A stretch of 36,949 nucleotides of DNA, from assembly GCF_946404925.1 (NCBI RefSeq), contig NZ_CAMJFM010000024.1:1-36949 (forward strand). The letters run 5' to 3'. The position numbers and the translations under genes are program-made. Origin of the DNA: an uncultured Prevotella sp. GTDB lineage: Bacteria; Bacteroidota; Bacteroidia; Bacteroidales; Bacteroidaceae. The notes under the pieces are model-generated. The model saw only the letters and a list, made by a program, of their open reading frames with translations. It did no database searches and had not been told where the DNA came from. Of this stretch, positions 17,401-26,668 are shown one piece after another. How positions within the stretch are numbered: position 1 is the first letter of the stretch; every line of letters begins with the position of its first letter.

Positions 17401-18072
17401 ATGGACTATATCATTATTGTAGCTGGTGGTAAGGGACTGCGCATGGGCTCAGATATCCCCAAGCAGTTCCTACCCATAGGCGGTAAGCCCGTGTTGATGC
17501 GGACACTCGAGAGATTTCGCGAGTACTCTGCTAACATACAGATCATCTTAGTACTCCCTGAGGCTCAGCAGGAGTATTGGCACCAGCTATGCGAAGAGTA
17601 TAACTTCGACGTGGAATACACATTGGCCAATGGCGGACAAACGCGATTCCACTCTGTACAGAACGGATTGGCCAAGGTGCCTGATGATGCCATAGGCGTG
17701 GTAGGTGTGCACGATGGTGTGCGCCCATTCCCCAGCATCGAGGTTATCAGGAATTGCTACGAGACAGCCAGACAGAAGAAAGCTGTTATCCCCGTAATCC
17801 CTGTAGTAGAGACGGTACGCCATCTGGAAGGCGAGAAATCAAAGACAGTTCCTCGTAACGACTATCGCTTGGTTCAAACGCCACAGACCTTCGACATACA
17901 ACTACTGAAGGCTGCTAACCGCCAACCATACAACGACGGATTTACTGATGATGCCTCAGTGGTAGAGTCGTTTGGATACGAGATAACCCTTGTAGAAGGC
18001 AATCGCGAGAACATCAAGATAACCACGCCTTACGATCTCAAGATCGCAGAGGTCCTAATTAATCCGTGTTAA
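17401..18072 (+). CDS. ispD: 2-C-methyl-D-erythritol 4-phosphate cytidylyltransferase
   Basis: IspD couples CTP with MEP in the non-mevalonate isoprenoid pathway, cytoplasmic, 223 residues. The nucleotide-binding loop is [17 protein letters not shown] (8-24), followed by [27 protein letters not shown] and VHDGVRPF, then the C-terminal dimerisation segment [26 protein letters not shown]. It starts 2 bases after the DJ-1 gene. Its last codons are part of the triple ATCCGT repeat running to 18089. Confidence 0.95.
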   Translation: MDYIIIVAGGKGLRMGSDIPKQFLPIGGKPVLMRTLERFREYSANIQIILVLPEAQQEYWHQLCEEYNFDVEYTLANGGQTRFHSVQNGLAKVPDDAIGVVGVHDGVRPFPSIEVIRNCYETARQKKAVIPVIPVVETVRHLEGEKSKTVPRNDYRLVQTPQTFDIQLLKAANRQPYNDGFTDDASVVESFGYEITLVEGNRENIKITTPYDLKIAEVLINPC

Positions 18073-18089
18073 TCCGCGTAATCCGTGCC
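18061..18089. repeat. Triple ATCCGT-type short repeat (site B)
   Basis: Three units of AATCCGTGTT / AATCCGCGT / AATCCGTGCC in tandem span the end of ispD, including its stop codon, and the gap before recG. Similar to site A at 16760-16786 in the opposite orientation. Confidence 0.65.
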
Positions 18090-18098
18090 TAAAATTTT

Positions 18099-20192
18099 AT
18101 GGATATATTAGATCAGGATATCAAATACCTCCCAGGTGTAGGTCCCAATCGCAAAAAGATGCTGAGCAACGAGCTTGGCATCGAAAGCTATGGCGACCTA
18201 CTGGAATACTATCCATATAAATATGTAGACCGTTCGAAGGTATACACCATTCACGAACTTACTGGCGACATGCCATTTGTGCAGGTGGTGGGGCATATAT
18301 TGAGTTTCGAGACCTTTGCCATGGGCCCTCGAAAGGAGCGCGTGGTAGCCCACTTTACCGATGGCACTGGTATCTGCGACCTGACATGGTTTAATGGTGG
18401 CAAATATGCCAAGCAGAACTATAAGATTGGCACAGAATATCTGGTATTTGGCAAGCCAACGGTATTCAACAATCGCATCAACTTTACCCACCCCGATCTG
18501 GATGATGCATCGAAGGTTGACCTCACATCGATGGGGTTACAGCCCTACTACAACACCACCGAGAAGATGAAGAAAAGCGGGTTGAACTCGCGTGCCATCG
18601 AGCGATTGACCAAAACGCTCATAGAGCGACTGCCCGCCCAACCAGAAACCATCCCCGACTTCATCTACCAACCTTTGCATCTTGTAGGTCGTGACGAGGC
18701 TTTACGCACCGTTCACTATCCACAGAATGCTAAGGACCTGGAGCGAGCAAGACTCAGACTGAAGTTTGAAGAACTGTTTTTTATCCAGCTTAATATATTA
18801 AGGTACGCGAGCGACCAACGACGCAAATACAGAGGCTATGTCTTCTCGCAAGTTGGCGAGGTATTCAATACCTTCTATAGTCAATATCTGCCATTCCCAC
18901 TAACAGGAGCCCAAAAGCGTGTTATCAAAGAGATACGCAAGGACATGGGTTCTGGGCGACAGATGAACCGCTTGTTGCAAGGCGATGTGGGTAGCGGAAA
19001 GACCCTTGTGGCCCTCATGTCGATGCTCATCGCCATAGACAATGGCTATCAGGCCTGCATCATGGCGCCTACAGAAATACTTGCAGAGCAACATCTGCAA
19101 ACTATTATGGGATTCCTGAAAGACATGAACCTGAGAGTGGCCTTGCTGACGGGTATCGTAAAAGGCAAACGTCGCGAGGAGGTGCTCGAGGGATTGATGG
19201 ATGGCACCATCAACATTCTGGTAGGTACCCATGCCATTATAGAAGATACCGTTCAGTTTGCTCGATTAGGATTTGTGGTAGTGGATGAGCAGCATCGCTT
19301 TGGTGTGGCCCAACGTGCCAAGCTATGGAGCAAGAGTGCAAACCCACCCCACGTATTGGTAATGACAGCCACCCCTATTCCACGCACACTAGCCATGACG
19401 CTTTATGGCGATCTGGATGTGAGCGTGATTGACGAGCTGCCCCCAGGACGCAAACCTGTGAGAACCACCCACGTGTTCGATTCGCGCATGACATCGCTCT
19501 ATGATGGCATACGAAATCAGATACGCGAAGGACGACAAGTATACATCGTTTTCCCCCTTATCGAAGAGAGCGCTAAGAGCGACCTCAAGAACCTCGAGGA
19601 CGGATTCGAGGTACTGAAAGAAGCATTCCCCGAATTCAGGTTGAGCAAGGTTCATGGACGTATGAAACCTAAGGACAAAGAGGAAGAGATGCAACGCTTT
19701 GTAAGTGGTGAGACTCAGATACTTGTGGCCACAACGGTGATTGAAGTAGGTGTGAATGTTCCTAACGCATCGGTGATGGTGATTCTTGAGGCACAACGCT
19801 TTGGATTGGCCCAGTTGCATCAGCTTCGCGGACGTGTAGGTCGTGGTGCTGACCAATCGTTCTGCATCTTAGTAACCCCATTCAAGCTGAGCGAAGACAC
19901 ACGCAAGCGAATCGACATCATGTGCGATACCAACGACGGTTTCCGCATAGCTGAGGCCGACCTTAAACTTCGTGGTCCTGGCGACCTTGAGGGTACCCAA
20001 CAGAGTGGTATGGCATTCGACTTGAAGATAGCTGATATAGCACGCGATGGACAGATAGTTCAGATGGCCAGAGATGAGGCCCAGAAGATCATCGACGAAG
20101 ACCCGGAATGCAAGTCGGAGAAGTTTGCCATGCTATGGAATCGCCTACGCCAGCTGCGTAAAACCAACATCAATTGGGCTGCGATTTCATGA
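18099..20192 (+). CDS. recG: ATP-dependent DNA helicase RecG
   Basis: Branch-migration helicase that regresses stalled forks and processes Holliday junctions; 697 residues, standard length. The N-terminal wedge/OB region covers about 1-240 (YLPGVGPNRKKMLSNELGI at the start). Helicase motif I is GDVGSGKT, Ia is APTEILAEQH, II is the DEQH box in VVVDEQHRFGV, III is MTATPIPRTLA, IV-VI follow with TTVIEVGVNVPNAS and HQLRGRVGRG, and the C-terminal TRG-like region is LRGPGDLEGTQQSG. Third gene of the DJ-1/ispD operon. Confidence 0.97.
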   Translation: MDILDQDIKYLPGVGPNRKKMLSNELGIESYGDLLEYYPYKYVDRSKVYTIHELTGDMPFVQVVGHILSFETFAMGPRKERVVAHFTDGTGICDLTWFNGGKYAKQNYKIGTEYLVFGKPTVFNNRINFTHPDLDDASKVDLTSMGLQPYYNTTEKMKKSGLNSRAIERLTKTLIERLPAQPETIPDFIYQPLHLVGRDEALRTVHYPQNAKDLERARLRLKFEELFFIQLNILRYASDQRRKYRGYVFSQVGEVFNTFYSQYLPFPLTGAQKRVIKEIRKDMGSGRQMNRLLQGDVGSGKTLVALMSMLIAIDNGYQACIMAPTEILAEQHLQTIMGFLKDMNLRVALLTGIVKGKRREEVLEGLMDGTINILVGTHAIIEDTVQFARLGFVVVDEQHRFGVAQRAKLWSKSANPPHVLVMTATPIPRTLAMTLYGDLDVSVIDELPPGRKPVRTTHVFDSRMTSLYDGIRNQIREGRQVYIVFPLIEESAKSDLKNLEDGFEVLKEAFPEFRLSKVHGRMKPKDKEEEMQRFVSGETQILVATTVIEVGVNVPNASVMVILEAQRFGLAQLHQLRGRVGRGADQSFCILVTPFKLSEDTRKRIDIMCDTNDGFRIAEADLKLRGPGDLEGTQQSGMAFDLKIADIARDGQIVQMARDEAQKIIDEDPECKSEKFAMLWNRLRQLRKTNINWAAIS

Positions 20193-20278
20193 TGTTAACG
20201 CAAACAATCTTTATCCAAAAGAACCCTAAACTATGTTAACACAGGCTGTTATCGTGCACGCCTATTGAAATATTTTAT

Positions 20279-20286
20279 TACCTTTG
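20279..20286 (+). promoter_or_regulatory. -7 box of the NlpC/P60 gene
   Basis: TACCTTTG followed by C, 33 bases before the ATG at 20320. It overlaps a theoretical upstream start at 20284, which is therefore rejected. No TTG at the expected -33 distance. The 127-base gap after recG (20193-20319) shows no convincing terminator. Confidence 0.7.
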
Positions 20287-20319
20287 CACTCAGAAATCTT
20301 TTTCAAAGTAACAATCAAA

Positions 20320-20874
20320 ATGAAGAAACTGTTTATATTTGCCCTAATGATGATGCTTTCTATGAGCGATATCGCTCTTGGAAAGGTTAATCCTGATCAG
20401 GCTCCTGATGAGGAAGAGGCAGAGATTGGCAATTTCGATTTCATCTATGGTCCACAGGACAATCTGAACGAGGAGTTCGAAAGAACTGAGATGCTGATGA
20501 GTGAGGCTTTCTCACACCTTGGCACACGCTATCGTTCAGGAGCCAAAGGTCCTAGCGCCTTCGATTGTTCAGGTTTCACAAGCTACGTATACAAACAGAT
20601 GACAGATGTATTCATCGGAGCCTCATCGAGAGACCAGTATGCACGCAATACTCCTATCACCCGCGCTGAACTGCAATGTGGCGATCTTGTATTCTTTACA
20701 AGTCCACGTTCAGGTCGCAACGTTGGTCATGTAGGCATCGTGGTCGATGTGGATCCCGTTACGCAGAACTTCACTTTTATCCACGCTAGTACTAATAGTG
20801 GTGTGAAGATCAGCAACTCTACAGACTCAGGCTATGCTAAGCGTTATGTAGGTGCAAGAAGAATACAACTGTAA
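20320..20874 (+). CDS. NlpC/P60 cysteine peptidase, secreted
   Basis: 184-residue cell-wall endopeptidase of the NlpC/P60 family, which cuts peptide stems of peptidoglycan. Signal peptide is about 1-21 (MKKLFIFALMMMLSMSDIALG). The acidic linker at 24-60 is followed by the catalytic domain with Cys83 in FDCSGF, His137 in GHVGIV and a third polar residue His155 in FIHAS. The ATG at 20320 is chosen over one at 20284 because of the signal peptide and the promoter position. The CapA-like gene starts 6 bases after its stop, and an M23 peptidase follows, forming an envelope-maintenance cluster. Confidence 0.92.
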   Translation: MKKLFIFALMMMLSMSDIALGKVNPDQAPDEEEAEIGNFDFIYGPQDNLNEEFERTEMLMSEAFSHLGTRYRSGAKGPSAFDCSGFTSYVYKQMTDVFIGASSRDQYARNTPITRAELQCGDLVFFTSPRSGRNVGHVGIVVDVDPVTQNFTFIHASTNSGVKISNSTDSGYAKRYVGARRIQL

Positions 20875-20880
20875 ACCAAT

Positions 20881-21906
20881 ATGATCAAGAAACTTTTTTT
20901 GTGTACATTCATGGCATGCTCTATGGCAGGTCATGCTCAAGAACTTACCATCGCCATGACGGGCGATGTAATGATGGGCACCACCTTTCCAAGCATCATG
21001 CTCCCAGCCAACGATGGTCGTAACCTGTTTAAGGACGCCAAAGAGATTCTTACAAGAACCGACCTTACAGTAGGCAATCTTGAAGGTGCCATCTGTGATG
21101 GTGGAAAGAGCACCAAGGGTAACGGTCCCAACTCTTACTCATTCCGCACGCCCACCAGCTATGGCCATCTGCTGAAGGAAGCAGGTTTCGACTTTATGAG
21201 CATGGCCAATAATCATGCCAACGATTTTGGTATCGAGGGCATCGAGTCGACCGAAAGCGTATTAGATGCGCAAGGCATTCTTTATGCAGGTATCGATGGT
21301 CGCATAGAAAGTGCCATCATCGAGCGAAAGGGTTTAAAGATTGGGCTTTGTGCCTTTGGACATAACAGCTATACGCTCAAACATACAAATTTGGAAACCG
21401 TTGGTCGTATTGTTGACGATTTGGTTGCTAAGTGCGACCTTGTCATCGTATCGTTCCATGGTGGTGCTGAAGGACGTACCAAGAACCATCTGCCCAACGG
21501 ACCTGAAACATTCCTTGGCGAGAATCGTGGTTCGCTACGCCAGTTAGCCCACTTCTGTGTAGACCATGGAGCTGACGTTGTATACGGACATGGCCCACAC
21601 GTGGTTCGTGGCATCGAGGTGTACAAAGACCGTTTCATCGCCTATAGTTTAGGTAATTTCTGTACACCATATAACGTTAATCTAAAAGGTATATCAGGAT
21701 ATGCTCCCATTGTGGAAATAAGCATCAACAAGGATGGATCGTTCATAAAAGGAAAAATCCATTCTTTCCTCCAGACCAAGGGCATAGGACCCCGTACTGA
21801 CAAGGCAAAAAGCGTGGCTTTAGAGATGAAACACCTCAGCGAAACGGATCTTCCTCATAGTCAGGCTAAAATAGATTCTAATGGTAATATTGAACTGAAA
21901 AAATAA
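20881..21906 (+). CDS. CapA-family metallophosphatase-like secreted protein
   Basis: 341 residues with an N-terminal signal peptide (about 1-19, ending GHAQ). The fold is the PGA_cap (CapA) calcineurin-like domain: TGDVMMGTTFP (about 26-36), VGNLEGAICD, MANNHANDFG, VSFHGGAEG and GHGPHVVRGIEVYKD, which supply the metal-binding Asp, Asn and His residues. CapA proteins were named from poly-gamma-glutamate capsule formation in Bacillus, but no other cap genes are here, so the substrate is unknown. It is cotranscribed with the NlpC/P60 peptidase (6-base gap), which suggests a cell-envelope role. Confidence 0.88.
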   Translation: MIKKLFLCTFMACSMAGHAQELTIAMTGDVMMGTTFPSIMLPANDGRNLFKDAKEILTRTDLTVGNLEGAICDGGKSTKGNGPNSYSFRTPTSYGHLLKEAGFDFMSMANNHANDFGIEGIESTESVLDAQGILYAGIDGRIESAIIERKGLKIGLCAFGHNSYTLKHTNLETVGRIVDDLVAKCDLVIVSFHGGAEGRTKNHLPNGPETFLGENRGSLRQLAHFCVDHGADVVYGHGPHVVRGIEVYKDRFIAYSLGNFCTPYNVNLKGISGYAPIVEISINKDGSFIKGKIHSFLQTKGIGPRTDKAKSVALEMKHLSETDLPHSQAKIDSNGNIELKK

Positions 21907-21977
21907 AAAATAAGGGGCAAAAGTGTTAAAAGTGAACAAAAAACACCAATATTTTCCGGATTTTAATTCATTATTAG

Positions 21978-21985
21978 TACCTTTG
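21978..21985 (+). promoter_or_regulatory. -7 box of the M23 peptidase gene
   Basis: TACCTTTG followed by CAGC, 48 bases before the ATG at 22034. No clear TTG at 19 bases upstream. Confidence 0.65.
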
Positions 21986-22033
21986 CAGCGGATTTTTCGA
22001 TATTAACTCAACTATAAGGATAAAAAAGAGAAT

Positions 22034-22969
22034 ATGAATATTACGATAATAAAGAAATTTGCCGTCATGGCATTTGCAGCTTTTGTAGCGGTTCCAGCAT
22101 CCGCTCAGGATCTGTTGGCCAAACAGGCACCAGTAGACCGCAGAATGAAGGCGGTCGACTCTATGGTTCTGAAGAGAATCATCGAGCAGGAAGAGAAATA
22201 TAATCCATCAGCCGACCTTTACGAAGACTGGAATAACGTATATGCACATCGCGAAACAGCTCTCCCCGATTCATTCCGCATCGATTTGAGAGGTTTCCAC
22301 ATGCCAACAGATAGCCGTGTTGTTACTTCAAACTTCGGATCTCGTTGGGGACGCCAGCATAAGGGTCTTGATATCAAGGTATACATTGGTGATACAATCC
22401 GCGCTGCATTCAGCGGTAAGATTCGTATCGTGAAATATGAGCCAAAGGGTTATGGTAAGTATGTAGTTATCCGCCACCACAATGGTTTGGAAACTATCTA
22501 TGGTCACATGTCTAAGCACCTGGTTGTAGAGAACCAGGAGGTTAAGGCAGGTGAGCCTATCGGACTTGGTGGTAACACAGGTCGTAGCACAGGTTCTCAC
22601 CTCCACTTCGAGACTCGTCTCTGTGGTGTAGCTCTGAACCCAGCTCTGATGTTCGATTTCCGCAATCAGGATGTTGTAGGCGACTTCTACAACTTCAACC
22701 GCAACAAGTATGCTTCTGAGTCAGCTCAGGCTACACGTCTGCGTGGTGTAGGTGGTGTTACTTCTAGCGATAGCGATCAGGACGACGAGTTGGCAATTGC
22801 TGCGCCTGCACGTACATCTTCTAATGTACACTTCCACAAGGTTAAGAAGGGCGATACCCTGCAGGCCATTGCCCGCAAGCATCACACCACAGTCGACAAG
22901 CTCTGCAAACTCAACCGAATTGGTAAGACCATCCGCTTGAGACCAGGACAAATTTTGAAATACAACTAA
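22034..22969 (+). CDS. M23 metallopeptidase with C-terminal LysM
   Basis: 311-residue secreted peptidoglycan hydrolase or divisome/envelope regulator. Signal peptide is about 1-24 (ending PASAQ). The LytM/M23 domain covers about 95-210: His109 and Asp113 in HKGLDI, His158 in YGHMS, and His189/His191 in GSHLHFE supply a complete zinc site, so the enzyme should be active. A linker rich in Ser and Asp (about 235-260) leads to one LysM repeat (about 264-309, VKKGDTLQAIARKHHTTVDKLCKLN) that binds glycan strands. A terminator follows at 22981-23009. Confidence 0.93.
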   Translation: MNITIIKKFAVMAFAAFVAVPASAQDLLAKQAPVDRRMKAVDSMVLKRIIEQEEKYNPSADLYEDWNNVYAHRETALPDSFRIDLRGFHMPTDSRVVTSNFGSRWGRQHKGLDIKVYIGDTIRAAFSGKIRIVKYEPKGYGKYVVIRHHNGLETIYGHMSKHLVVENQEVKAGEPIGLGGNTGRSTGSHLHFETRLCGVALNPALMFDFRNQDVVGDFYNFNRNKYASESAQATRLRGVGGVTSSDSDQDDELAIAAPARTSSNVHFHKVKKGDTLQAIARKHHTTVDKLCKLNRIGKTIRLRPGQILKYN

Positions 22970-22980
22970 AAAAAATACAG

Positions 22981-23009
22981 AATCCCGTCACAGTTGACGG
23001 GATTTTTTG
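22981..23009 (+). terminator. Intrinsic terminator after the M23 peptidase
   Basis: A perfect 10-bp stem (AATCCCGTCA / TGACGGGATT) with loop CAGT is followed by a T run. The T run is immediately adjacent to the -7 box of the next gene (23010-23017), so terminator and promoter overlap physically. Confidence 0.92.
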
Positions 23010-23017
23010 TATATTTG
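23010..23017 (+). promoter_or_regulatory. -7 box of the HerA-like ATPase gene
   Basis: TATATTTG followed by CAGC, 28 bases before the ATG at 23046. A TTG at 22994-22996 is too close (13 bases) and belongs to the terminator hairpin; no other -33 is evident. Confidence 0.65.
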
Positions 23018-23045
23018 CAGCTGTAACCTAAAAACATTAAAAAGT

Positions 23046-24626
23046 ATGTTCGATAAGGAAAGAGGGCTATATATTGCCCACAGCTCTAACGGAGCACTGA
23101 GTATCACAGGAAAAATGGCCAATCGTCATGGTTTGATAGCTGGTGCTACAGGTACAGGTAAGACTGTAACCCTTCAGGTGATGGCCGAGACATTCTGCCA
23201 AGCTGGTGTACCATGCTTTATGGCAGATATGAAGGGCGACCTGAGTGGTATTTCGCAAGTAGGAAAGATGAGTGGTTTTATCGAGAAGCGTCTTCCAGAA
23301 TTTGGCATCGAAAATCCAGAATTCCAAAGTTGTCCTGTACGCTTCTTCGATGTATTTGGCGAGCAAGGCCACCCCATGCGTGCTACTATCTCACAGATGG
23401 GACCACAGCTGCTTTCTCGTCTGCTCGAACTTAACGAGACTCAAGATGGCGTGCTGAACATCGTGTTCCGTATAGCTGATGAACGCGGATTGCTACTCTT
23501 AGACTTGAAGGATCTCCGCTCAATGCTCGACTGGGTATCAAAGAACGCCAAAGATTACACCACAAAATATGGCAATATCTCATCAACCTCAGTAGGCGCA
23601 ATCCAGCGCGCATTACTTCAACTGGAAAATCAAGGAGCAGATAAGTTCTTTGGCGAGCCATCGTTCGATATCTACGACTTGATGCAGACAGAAGGAGGCA
23701 AAGGCATCATGAATGTTCTTGCTGCAGATAAACTAATGATGCAGCCTAAGCTCTATTCTACCTTCCTATTGTGGTTGCTTTCAGAGCTCTACTCTACCCT
23801 TCCTGAGGTAGGCGACCTGCCTTTGCCAAAGTTAGTATTCTTCTTCGACGAGGCTCACATGCTCTTCGAAGGAACATCAAAAGCCCTACTCGATAAGATT
23901 GAGCAGGTTATACGATTAATCCGTTCTAAGGGTGTTGGTATATATTTCATTACCCAGAGTCCAACAGATATTCCAGAGAATATTCTAGGTCAGTTAGGCA
24001 ATCGTGTTCAGCATGCATTGAGAGCTTATACGCCAAAGGATCAGAAAGCCGTAAAGACAGCTGCCGATACATTCAGAGCAAATCCTGAGTTCAAGACTGA
24101 CGAGGCTATTATGAACCTTGAAACAGGTGAGGCCTTGGTAAGCTTCCTCGATGAGAAGGGAGCACCAAACATGGTTGAGCGTGCCAAGATTCTCTTCCCG
24201 CTCTCACAAATTGGAGCAGTAACCGAGGGTCAGAGATTAGACATCATTAAGCAGAGTCGCATCTATGGGAAATATGACACGCCAATTGACCGCGAGAGTG
24301 CGTTCGAGGTATTGATGGCTGAAGCAGAAAACCAGCTTGCAGAACAAGAACAGCAACAAGCTGAGATTGACATTCCAAAGCCCGAGGCCAAAGCTGAGAA
24401 AAAGAAGTCGGGTATGATGAGTAAAGTATTGAAGGCCGTGCTTACAGCAATCACTTCGACATTCGCCACCATCCTTGGCACTTACGTAAGCGACAAGGTT
24501 ACTGGAAAGAAGACAAAATCAAGAACTTCGACAACTGGTCGTATAGCCAAGAATGCCACGAGTGCTGCCACCCGCACCATCACCAAGGAGCTCACCCGCG
24601 ATATCCTTGGAAACCTGATCAAGTAA
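23046..24626 (+). CDS. HerA-like ATPase (DUF853 / YjgR family)
   Basis: 526-residue P-loop ATPase of the FtsK/HerA superfamily. Walker A is AGATGTGKT (32-40), Walker B lies in [14 protein letters not shown] (about 260-273), a downstream sensor is [13 protein letters not shown], and an arginine finger is likely in [12 protein letters not shown]. The C-terminal 90 residues change to an Ala/Glu/Gln/Lys-rich linker, then a hydrophobic segment ([23 protein letters not shown]) and a basic tail. The ATG at 23046 is preferred over 23007, which lies inside the promoter. The family's cellular role is unknown. No NurA-like nuclease is adjacent, so it is not a HerA-NurA pair. Its stop abuts the stop of the convergent PPTase gene with no gap. 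Confidence 0.9.
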   Translation: MFDKERGLYIAHSSNGALSITGKMANRHGLIAGATGTGKTVTLQVMAETFCQAGVPCFMADMKGDLSGISQVGKMSGFIEKRLPEFGIENPEFQSCPVRFFDVFGEQGHPMRATISQMGPQLLSRLLELNETQDGVLNIVFRIADERGLLLLDLKDLRSMLDWVSKNAKDYTTKYGNISSTSVGAIQRALLQLENQGADKFFGEPSFDIYDLMQTEGGKGIMNVLAADKLMMQPKLYSTFLLWLLSELYSTLPEVGDLPLPKLVFFFDEAHMLFEGTSKALLDKIEQVIRLIRSKGVGIYFITQSPTDIPENILGQLGNRVQHALRAYTPKDQKAVKTAADTFRANPEFKTDEAIMNLETGEALVSFLDEKGAPNMVERAKILFPLSQIGAVTEGQRLDIIKQSRIYGKYDTPIDRESAFEVLMAEAENQLAEQEQQQAEIDIPKPEAKAEKKKSGMMSKVLKAVLTAITSTFATILGTYVSDKVTGKKTKSRTSTTGRIAKNATSAATRTITKELTRDILGNLIK

Positions 24627-25184
24627 TCAGAGATTTTCACATACAGTATAAATATACCGCTGTCTATCGATGGTGGTATATTTATATTTTGTGGCATCAA
24701 TAACCGATTTCATATCGTTACTGATACCTGTACCTGTCAGTTTCATGGTGGCCTCTTTCATGGTCCACAGTCTTATAAAGGCAGAGGCAGGATTCTCAGA
24801 GTTTTCAATCTCGCGAACCTCATCTTCGTTCATGGTGTAATTAACCAGACTATCCTTAAACTCGCGAATAGACTCCACATCAATACCAATAGGTTGATTG
24901 CTGATAGCACATGCCACGGCCTCCTTGCAATGACTCAGGTTGAAGAATATCTCTGGATGGCCAACGATAGAGGGTTTGCCATGCTCATTGTATTCCAATA
25001 TAGGATTATCTGTAATACCATATTCCTCTCGCAAGCCTTTCTTCAGCAACTGATAGGCCAGCACACAGAGTCTCTGGCCTTGTTCGTGTTTGAACTTCAA
25101 GGCTTGCTCTCTACGCTGGGCGGATATTTCCATCAAGGCTTCAGAGAGATTGAAATCCCAAATATGTTCAGATAGGTATATCAT
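24627..25184 (-). CDS. Sfp-type 4'-phosphopantetheinyl transferase
   Basis: 185-residue enzyme transferring the phosphopantetheine arm from CoA to carrier proteins. FFNLSHCKEAVACAI (about 89-103) and the Mg-binding GIDVESI (108-114) are followed by RLWTMKEATMKLTGTGI (about 148-164), the (W/F)xxKEAxxK signature. It is on the short side for the family. No polyketide or peptide synthase genes are present, so it may serve the fatty-acid acyl carrier protein. It is transcribed after rmuC across a 62-base gap holding a G/C-rich palindrome. Confidence 0.92.
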   Translation of the reverse strand: MIYLSEHIWDFNLSEALMEISAQRREQALKFKHEQGQRLCVLAYQLLKKGLREEYGITDNPILEYNEHGKPSIVGHPEIFFNLSHCKEAVACAISNQPIGIDVESIREFKDSLVNYTMNEDEVREIENSENPASAFIRLWTMKEATMKLTGTGISNDMKSVIDATKYKYTTIDRQRYIYTVCENL

Positions 25185-25199
25185 TGTTTATTTCACCCC

Positions 25200-25234
25200 A
25201 CCCCTATCCCCTCCCCTATACAGGGGCGGGGAAT
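25200..25234. repeat. G/C-rich palindromic dispersed-repeat element
   Basis: CCCCTCCCCT (25208-25217), loop ATAC, AGGGGCGGGG (25222-25231): a 10-bp stem with one mismatch, preceded by CACCCCACCCCTAT. No T run follows on either strand, so it is not a standard terminator. It contrasts sharply with the surrounding A/T-rich gap and resembles the translated sequence at 36407-36444. Confidence 0.7.
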
Positions 25235-25246
25235 ACAGGTGGAAAA

Positions 25247-26551
25247 CTATTCTATTACAATTTCAGGTTTGGGGATGCGACGATTGGGGTTCTCCTTAGC
25301 ACCAAGGTCAACCAACTCACGCGCTTTCTGTGCTACGCTTTGGCGACCAGTAATCAGTTTATTATTGGTGCTATCATAAGCCTCTTGCACCTTGTGCAAC
25401 TTATCGCCAAGCTCATTATAGCGATTAACGAAATCGCCCAAACGATCAAGCAGTTGTTCAGCTAATCCAAACACCTTCTCCTGATTCTCAGCCTGCTGAT
25501 TCTGCACCCAGGCGATGTGAATCATGTGGAGGATTCCAAGCAGATTCTGCTCACCTGTTACAAACACCTTCTTCTCGAAAGCCTCACGCCAGAGTGTTGG
25601 ATCGTTTGCCAATGCCAACTGAAGCGATGACTCAAAAGGCACAAACATAATCACAAAGTCAACAGCATCGCGACCATTCTTGATGTATTTTGAATAGTCC
25701 TTACGCGCCAACTCGTTCACATGACTGCGAACACTCTTGATATGATCCTGCAGATAACGCTCCTTATCCTCAGGCGATTCTGCATTCACGTATTTCTCGT
25801 ATGCCACCAGCGAAACCTTAGAGTCGATAATGGCGTCCTGACCTTGTGGATAGTGTAGAATCACATCAGGTTGCATCTCTTTTCCTGTTTCGTCGTGCTT
25901 CATGGGCTTGCCTAATTCATCACGCAGTCTGGCCTGAACCTCATAGTGTATACCCTCAGTCAATCCCTGACTCGTCAACAAATCGCCAAGGATAATCTCG
26001 CCCATATTTCCACTCACCTTATTGTCTCTACGCAGAACATTAGTCAGACTCTCAGCCTTCTCTCCCAACTGCTGCGTTTGCTGCATCATCATCAACATCT
26101 GTTCACGGAATGAGGCAGAATGAGCTGCAGACTCCTTCTGATTATCGTTGATGGCTTTCTGCATATTGGCAATGGCATCCTTCAGTGGCTGGGTAATTCC
26201 AGTCATTGTCTCCATGTTAGAATCCTTCAGTTTTGAGGCACTCTGTTCCAACAACTGCTGAGCCATATTCTTGAAACGTTCCTCATGACGTTGCAACTCC
26301 TCTTTCATCTGCTGACGAACCAACTCCAGTTCGCGTCCCTGCGATTCTGACTTGGCATGCAGGTCCTTGTTTTCAGCCTCCAGATGGCGTACTCTACTAG
26401 TAGCCTCAGCCAACTGCTCGCCCTTCATCGAGAGTTCCATTTCCTTCTTACCACCCTCAATACGCAGCGTATCCATCTTTCTATCCATCAGCAGGTAGAG
26501 CACTACTGCGCCTACCGCTATACCTATTATAATATATAGTACTATCATCAT
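25247..26551 (-). CDS. rmuC: RmuC family DNA recombination protein
   Basis: 434 residues. One N-terminal membrane helix (about 2-22), a long coiled coil (about 30-170, rich in Glu, Gln and Met), then the RmuC nuclease-like domain: GNMGEIILGDLL, QPDVILHYPQGQDAIIDSKVSLVAYEKY (the D...D/E-x-K type core) and FVPFESSLQLAL. RmuC limits inversions at short inverted repeats in E. coli, which is of interest given the inverted-repeat unit elsewhere in this window. Two adjacent ATG codons (26551 and 26548) could both serve. The promoter box is at 26569-26576. Confidence 0.93.
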   Translation of the reverse strand: MMIVLYIIIGIAVGAVVLYLLMDRKMDTLRIEGGKKEMELSMKGEQLAEATSRVRHLEAENKDLHAKSESQGRELELVRQQMKEELQRHEERFKNMAQQLLEQSASKLKDSNMETMTGITQPLKDAIANMQKAINDNQKESAAHSASFREQMLMMMQQTQQLGEKAESLTNVLRRDNKVSGNMGEIILGDLLTSQGLTEGIHYEVQARLRDELGKPMKHDETGKEMQPDVILHYPQGQDAIIDSKVSLVAYEKYVNAESPEDKERYLQDHIKSVRSHVNELARKDYSKYIKNGRDAVDFVIMFVPFESSLQLALANDPTLWREAFEKKVFVTGEQNLLGILHMIHIAWVQNQQAENQEKVFGLAEQLLDRLGDFVNRYNELGDKLHKVQEAYDSTNNKLITGRQSVAQKARELVDLGAKENPNRRIPKPEIVIE

Positions 26552-26568
26552 GACTATTAATTTTGGTG

Positions 26569-26576
26569 CAAAAATA
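26569..26576 (-). promoter_or_regulatory. -7 box of rmuC
   Basis: TATTTTTG on the minus strand followed by CACC, 17 bases before the ATG at 26551. No -33 match at the expected spacing. Confidence 0.6.
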
Positions 26577-26596
26577 CAAAAAAAGCATCAAAATAA

Positions 26597-26627
26597 TTGC
26601 TTTTTACAATAATATTACGTATATTTG
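26597..26627 (+). promoter_or_regulatory. Promoter of the DUF4332 gene
   Basis: TTG (26597-26599) and TATATTTG (26620-26627) separated by 20 bases, with a 41-base A/T-rich leader to the ATG at 26669. It is divergent from the rmuC box about 45 bases away. Confidence 0.75.
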
Positions 26628-26668
26628 CCGCAATTAATTCTCACCATTAACTTAAAACATTTTTAATT

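Noticed and set aside
20193..20319. Terminator or structured RNA after recG
   Set aside because: Only short GTTAAC palindromes and a 5-bp inverted repeat are seen, without a stable stem or T run.
23046..24626. HerA-NurA DNA-end processing or defence pair
   Set aside because: No NurA-like nuclease or SIR2-type partner is adjacent; the protein fits the solitary DUF853 family better.
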